DNA of 64,000 bases from an uncultured Oscillospiraceae bacterium (lineage in GTDB: Bacteria > Bacillota > Clostridia > Oscillospirales > Oscillospiraceae). Both the position numbers and the translations under genes were made by a program. Below the pieces are notes generated by a model. That model saw only the letters and a program-made list of their open reading frames with translations. It was not told the DNA's origin and did not search any database. Positions 60,463 to 64,000 of this stretch are shown here, one piece after another. The stretch is from positions 1-64,000 of the forward strand of contig CANQMO010000009.1 of NCBI GenBank assembly GCA_947624985.1. The letters run 5' to 3'. Within the stretch, counting starts at the first letter, position 1; every line of letters starts with the position of its first letter.

Positions 60463-61692
60463 ATGAAAAAGCTCTCTTCCCTGCTCCTGGCCCTGGCTCT
60501 GGTGCTGAGCCTGTGCTCCGCCGCCTTTGCCGCCGACGGCATCGCCCCCGAGGACCTGAAGATCGGCATGGTCTGCATCGGCGACGACAACTCCGGCTAC
60601 GACATCGCCCACCTGACCGGCCTCAAGACCGCCATGGAGACCCTGGGCGTGCCCGAGGGCAACATGATCCCCAAGTATAACGTAGGCGAGAGCGAGGAGG
60701 CCGCCGACGCCTGCTATGACCTGGCTGAGAACGGCTGCCAGATCATCTTCACCGACTCCTACGGCCATCAGTCCTACACCCAGCAGGTGGCCAGCGAGTA
60801 TCCCGAGATCCAGTTCTGCGCCATGACCGGCGACCAGGCCGGTCTGTCCGGGCTGACCAATCTGGCCAATGCCTTCAACCACACCTTCGAGTCCCGCTAT
60901 GTGTCCGGCGTGGTGGCCGGCATGAAGCTGGCCGAGCTCATTGAAAACGGCGAGCTGGCCGACGAGAATTACGACGCCGACGGCAACGTCAAGATCGGCT
61001 ATGTGGGCGCTTTCAACTTTGCCGAGGTGGTCAGCGGCTACACCGCCTTCTTCCTGGGCATTCGCTCTATCGTGGAGAATGTGCACATGGACGTGCGCTA
61101 CACCAACTCCTGGTATGATCCCATCGCCGAGGCCGAGGCCGCCAATGCCCTGATGGCCGACGGCTGCGTCATCATCAGCCAGCACGCCGACTCCACCGGC
61201 GCTCCCGCCGCTGTCCAGGCCTACTACGAGGCAGGCCACACCGTCTACTGCGTGGGTTACAACATCGACATGCAGTCCGTGGCTCCCGACACCGCTCTGA
61301 CCTCCGCCGGCAACGACTGGAGCAAATTCTACACCTACGCCCTCCAGTGCATGATCGACGGCGAGGACATCCCCCACGACTGGTCCGCCGGCTACAGCGA
61401 GGACGCCAACTTCATCTTCGACCTGAACCCCTGCTGCCCCGAGGGCACCGCTGAGAAGGTGGAGGAAGTGGAGGCCGCTCTCAAGGACGGCTCCCTGCAG
61501 GTGTTCGACTGCTCCACCTTCACCGTGGAGGGCGAGCACCCCACCAGCTTCCTGGCCATTGATCTGGACGGCGACTTTGAGGGCGACGAGGGCGAGGCCA
61601 TCCGGGACGGTATCTTCTATGAGTCCGACCCCGAGCTGCGCTCCGCTCCTTACTTCAGCCTGCGTATCGACGGTATCACCGAGCTAAGCTAA
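60463..61692 (+). CDS. BMP-family (purine nucleoside-type) ABC transporter substrate-binding protein
   Basis: The 409-residue protein has the BMP/PnrA fold with IGMVCIGDDNSGYDIAHLTGLK, IIFTDSYGHQSYTQQVASEYP, RYVSGVVAGMKLAEL and GYNIDMQSVAPDTALTS. It binds nucleosides outside the cell. The signal peptide runs MKKLSSLLLALALVLSLCSAAFA; the Cys is not in a proper lipobox (Leu at -1), and an AFA signal peptidase I site follows. AGGAGG precedes the ATG. The downstream genes are the ATPase and permease, but a 330-base hairpin region separates them. Confidence 0.94.
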   Translation: MKKLSSLLLALALVLSLCSAAFAADGIAPEDLKIGMVCIGDDNSGYDIAHLTGLKTAMETLGVPEGNMIPKYNVGESEEAADACYDLAENGCQIIFTDSYGHQSYTQQVASEYPEIQFCAMTGDQAGLSGLTNLANAFNHTFESRYVSGVVAGMKLAELIENGELADENYDADGNVKIGYVGAFNFAEVVSGYTAFFLGIRSIVENVHMDVRYTNSWYDPIAEAEAANALMADGCVIISQHADSTGAPAAVQAYYEAGHTVYCVGYNIDMQSVAPDTALTSAGNDWSKFYTYALQCMIDGEDIPHDWSAGYSEDANFIFDLNPCCPEGTAEKVEEVEAALKDGSLQVFDCSTFTVEGEHPTSFLAIDLDGDFEGDEGEAIRDGIFYESDPELRSAPYFSLRIDGITELS

Positions 61693-61693
61693 G

Positions 61694-61963
61694 TCGTTTG
61701 AAAGGCAGAGCCTTTCAAACGAGAGGGTCGCGGCCTGCTGCAGCGCACTTCGTCGGAACATGCAAACCAGGTCTCCTTTTGCCGCAAGCGGCAAAACTCG
61801 AGTGGTTCGCGGTTCCTCCTCTCCCCAAAAGGCAAGTATGCCTTTTGGGGACCCCGGAGGCGCTCGCACGTTTGCAGGCCGAAGAGAATTTTTTCCGAGG
61901 TACACGCCCCCGGAAAAAATGATCCGATTTTGTTCGCGCCTGCGGGCGCGAACTCTGCGAGGC
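61694..61963 (+). repeat. Dispersed stem-loop element, copy B
   Basis: The 270-base element begins two bases after the stop codon. It has a 13-bp hairpin (61694-61706/61710-61722), a 9-bp hairpin (61777-61785/61788-61796), a 12-bp hairpin (61823-61834/61839-61850), the last two inside a long-range stem TGCAAAC/GTTTGCA (61761-61767 and 61870-61876), a 12-bp A/T-tailed stem with one mismatch (61889-61900/61908-61919), and a stem with TGCG loop (61932-61940/61945-61953) followed by TCTGCGAGGC. The two ends and the last two stems match copy A at 15754-15933. Confidence 0.88.
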
Positions 61964-61971
61964 AAAAGTAA

Positions 61972-62004
61972 AACATAGGGGCGTCTCCGGGCGCCCCTGT
62001 GTTC
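61972..62004 (+). other. Hairpin directly before the ATPase gene
   Basis: AACA-AGGGGCG pairs with CGCCCCT-TGTT across a 7-base loop, ending about 10 bases before the GGAGG site of the ATPase gene. It may modulate translation or mark a partial terminator between the binding protein and the ATPase. Confidence 0.55.
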
Positions 62005-62022
62005 GTTAATGGAGGAACGCTT

Positions 62023-63564
62023 ATGGCAGAGGAATTTGCCGTCCGCATGGTGAACATCACCAAGACCTTCGGCCATGTGACCGCCAACGACAAGGTGTAC
62101 CTGGAACTGCACAGAGGCGAGATACTCTCCCTGCTGGGCGAGAACGGCAGCGGCAAGACCACGCTCATGAACATGCTCTCCGGTATCTATTTTCCCGACA
62201 GCGGACAGATCTACATCAACGGCCGCGAGGTGACCATCTCCTCCCCCCACGACGCCTACCGGCTGGGTATCGGCATGGTGCACCAGCACTTCAAGCTGGT
62301 GGACGTGCTGACGGCGGCGGAGAACATCGCTCTGGGCCTGCCCGGCGGCCTGGTGGTGGACCGGAAGGCCATCGGCGCCAGGGTCCGGGAGATATGCGAC
62401 CGCTACGGCTTCTCCGTGGACCCGGACAAGAAGGTCTACGACATGTCCGTATCGGAAAAGCAGACACTGGAGATCGTCAAGACCCTGTACCGGGGGGCGG
62501 ACATCCTCATTCTGGACGAGCCCACCGCCGTGCTGACCCCCCAGGAGACGGAAACGCTCTTCGCGGTCATGCGCAACATGCGCGCCGACGGCAAGAGCAT
62601 AATCATCATCACCCACAAGCTGAACGAGGTGCTGGAGATATCGGACCGGGTGACGGTGCTGCGCAAGGGCGAGTACATCGGCGACATGGACACCGCCAAG
62701 GCGGACGCCCGGGCCCTGACCGACATGATGGTGGGCCGGACCGTGACGCTGAACATCCAGCGGGACCTGCCTGTGGACCCCCAGCGGCGGCTCGAGATAC
62801 GGAATCTGACCGTGAAGGACGCCGACGGAGTGGTCCGCCTGGACGACATCAATCTGGACGTGTACGCCGGGGAGATCCTGGGCGTGGCGGGCGTATCCGG
62901 CTGCGGTCAGAAGGAGCTTCTGGAGGCCATCGCGGGCTTGCAGCCCGCCGTATCCGGCTCCAGTATCAAATACCGGCCCACCGGTCGGTCGGGACCGGCG
63001 GAGGAGCTTCTGGGCCTTGGCCCCCGGGCTGTCAGCGACAGGGGGATCCGGCTGGCCTTCGTGCCGGAGGACCGGCTGGGCATGGGCCTGGTGGCCAGCA
63101 TGAACATCGCCGGCAACATGATGCTCAAGGAATACCGCGCCGGCAAAAGCCCTCTGGTGGAGCGCCGCCATCCCTATGACATGGCCCGGAACATCGTCCG
63201 GGAGCTGGAGGTGGTGACCCCCAGTATCGAGACGCCGGTGCGGCAGCTTTCCGGCGGCAACGTACAGAAGGTGCTGGTGGGCCGGGAGATCGCCATGCAT
63301 CCCACGGTGCTCATGAGCGCCTACGCGGTCCGGGGCCTGGACATCAACACGTCCTACACCATCTACCGGCTGCTGAACGAGCAGAAGAAGGCCGGCGTGG
63401 CGGTGATCTATGTGGGCGAGGATCTGGACGTACTGCTCCAGCTCTGCGACCGGATCGCGGTGCTGTGCGGCGGCAGGCTCAGCGACATCGTGGACGGCCG
63501 CACCGCCACCAAGGAGCAGGTAGGTTATCTCATGACCAACATGGGCAAGGAGGCGAGCGCATGA
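62023..63564 (+). CDS. Nucleoside ABC transporter ATP-binding protein (duplicated domain)
   Basis: The 513-residue protein has two ABC domains. The first has GENGSGKTT, MSVSEKQTL and LILDEPTAVLTP; the second has the diverged GCGQKE P-loop, LSGGNVQKVLVGRE and a Walker B-like VLMSAYAVRGLD. This is the NupO/RbsA arrangement of BMP-linked nucleoside importers. The ATG at 62023 has GGAGG seven bases upstream. Its stop overlaps the permease start (ATGA). Confidence 0.94.
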   Translation: MAEEFAVRMVNITKTFGHVTANDKVYLELHRGEILSLLGENGSGKTTLMNMLSGIYFPDSGQIYINGREVTISSPHDAYRLGIGMVHQHFKLVDVLTAAENIALGLPGGLVVDRKAIGARVREICDRYGFSVDPDKKVYDMSVSEKQTLEIVKTLYRGADILILDEPTAVLTPQETETLFAVMRNMRADGKSIIIITHKLNEVLEISDRVTVLRKGEYIGDMDTAKADARALTDMMVGRTVTLNIQRDLPVDPQRRLEIRNLTVKDADGVVRLDDINLDVYAGEILGVAGVSGCGQKELLEAIAGLQPAVSGSSIKYRPTGRSGPAEELLGLGPRAVSDRGIRLAFVPEDRLGMGLVASMNIAGNMMLKEYRAGKSPLVERRHPYDMARNIVRELEVVTPSIETPVRQLSGGNVQKVLVGREIAMHPTVLMSAYAVRGLDINTSYTIYRLLNEQKKAGVAVIYVGEDLDVLLQLCDRIAVLCGGRLSDIVDGRTATKEQVGYLMTNMGKEASA

Positions 63565-64000
63565 CCGATCACGAACCTCTCATCCATATCGCCAGACGGG
63601 ACGGGCTCGTCTGGTGGCGGGCCTGGTGTATCCGGCTCATCGGCGCGGCTCTGGCTCTGCTGGCGAGCGCGCTGTTCATCTACTCGATCACGAAGCTGAA
63701 CCCGGTGAAGGTATACGCCGCCATGTGGGAGGGGGCCTTCGGCTCCGCCCGCCGGGCCTGGATCACCGCCCGGGACGCGTCCATACTGCTGTGTATCGGC
63801 GTGGGCCTGGCCCCGGCGTTCATGATGCGGTTCTGGAACGTGGGGGCGGAGGGCCAGGTGCTGATGGGCGGCTGCGCCACGGCGGCGGTGCTCATCTATC
63901 TGGGCAGGACCCTCCCCACCGCGCAGCTTCTCACGCTCAGCGTGATCGTCAGTCTCGTCGCCGGGGCGGTCTGGGGCCTGATCCCGGCCCTGTTCAAGGC
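63561..64000 (+). CDS. Nucleoside ABC transporter permease (3' part outside the window)
   Basis: The first 146 residues are visible. After a short charged N terminus come hydrophobic helices and the segment MMRFWNVGAEGQVLMGGCATAAVLI, the signature of NupP-type permeases (BPD_transp_2, GAEGQxxxG). It is coupled to the ATPase by a 4-base overlap. The frame continues past the end of the window. Confidence 0.93.
   Translation, partial: MTDHEPLIHIARRDGLVWWRAWCIRLIGAALALLASALFIYSITKLNPVKVYAAMWEGAFGSARRAWITARDASILLCIGVGLAPAFMMRFWNVGAEGQVLMGGCATAAVLIYLGRTLPTAQLLTLSVIVSLVAGAVWGLIPALFK

Noticed and set aside
61693..62022. Short open frames in the hairpin region between the binding protein and the ATPase
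   Set aside because: They have no ribosome binding site, run through perfect palindromes and encode low-complexity Arg/Pro sequences.
1..64000. tRNA, rRNA or complete insertion sequence
   Set aside because: No cloverleaf with anticodon arm, no rRNA stretch and no transposase frame was recognised; a covariance-model scan would be needed to exclude small RNAs.

Overview
The window is a high-GC chromosomal segment. It reads as a strictly anaerobic Firmicute of class Clostridia, most like the Oscillospiraceae/Oscillospirales. The reasons are the Gram-positive shaped gene set (Rex, RicT, a SpoIVB-type S55 peptidase, HrcA-type CIRCE box), strong AGGAGG ribosome binding sites with some TTG/GTG starts, TTGACA/TATAAT promoters, a TAXI-type TRAP transporter and a BMP-type nucleoside ABC transporter. 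No rRNA, tRNA, CRISPR array or complete insertion sequence was found.

Layout. 0-0.5 kb: tail of a phage-type regulator gene and a spacer with two inverted repeats. 0.5-3.8 kb: ECF sigma factor, membrane protein and ABC exporter in one overlapping operon. 3.9-13.3 kb: housekeeping and cell-surface genes (zinc-ribbon/SH3 protein, a PurN-like protein with altered catalytic residues, a ThyX-like protein, rplM-rpsI, cytoplasmic alpha-amylase, secreted repeat protein, ricT, holB). 13.7-22.7 kb: rex-mnmE, an ammonium transporter fused to a PII domain behind a leader terminator, CIRCE-controlled htpG, a small gene divergent from an XRE regulator, and an AEC transporter. 22.8-31.8 kb: a complete AI-2 (autoinducer-2) uptake and processing locus, lsrACDBF on the minus strand and lsrR-lsrK-cupin on the plus strand. 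31.8-46.6 kb: a minus-strand surface-glycan locus with three large GT-C-like membrane proteins, GT2 and GT4 glycosyltransferases, a radical SAM/SPASM enzyme, three methyltransferases, a flippase-like protein and a UDP-sugar dehydrogenase. 46.8-57.4 kb: SpoIVB-like peptidase, TAXI TRAP transporter, FMN-dependent oxidase, ECF sigma/DUF4367 pair, rsmI, WYL regulator, murI. 57.5-64 kb: Asp/Glu racemase, proC, HAD phosphatase, then xpt with a purine-nucleoside-type ABC transporter that runs off the end.

Two observations stand out. First, four genes of the glycan locus carry runs of 7 to 9 G/C, and no longer run than 6 was noticed elsewhere in the window. Two methyltransferase genes are out of frame exactly at their tracts (G7, G9) and two GT-C-like genes are in frame across G8. 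This is the pattern of phase-variable surface glycan genes switched by slipped-strand mispairing. Second, two dispersed elements (15754-15933 and 61694-61963) share conserved ends and a series of long stem-loops. Paired base differences preserve the stems, and both start 4-6 bases after the stop codon of the gene they follow. A third hairpin array (13501-13691) fills the rex leader. I do not recognise this element family.

The genes suggest an organism that senses or consumes AI-2, salvages purine nucleosides, imports ammonium and organic acids, and presents a variable surface polysaccharide.
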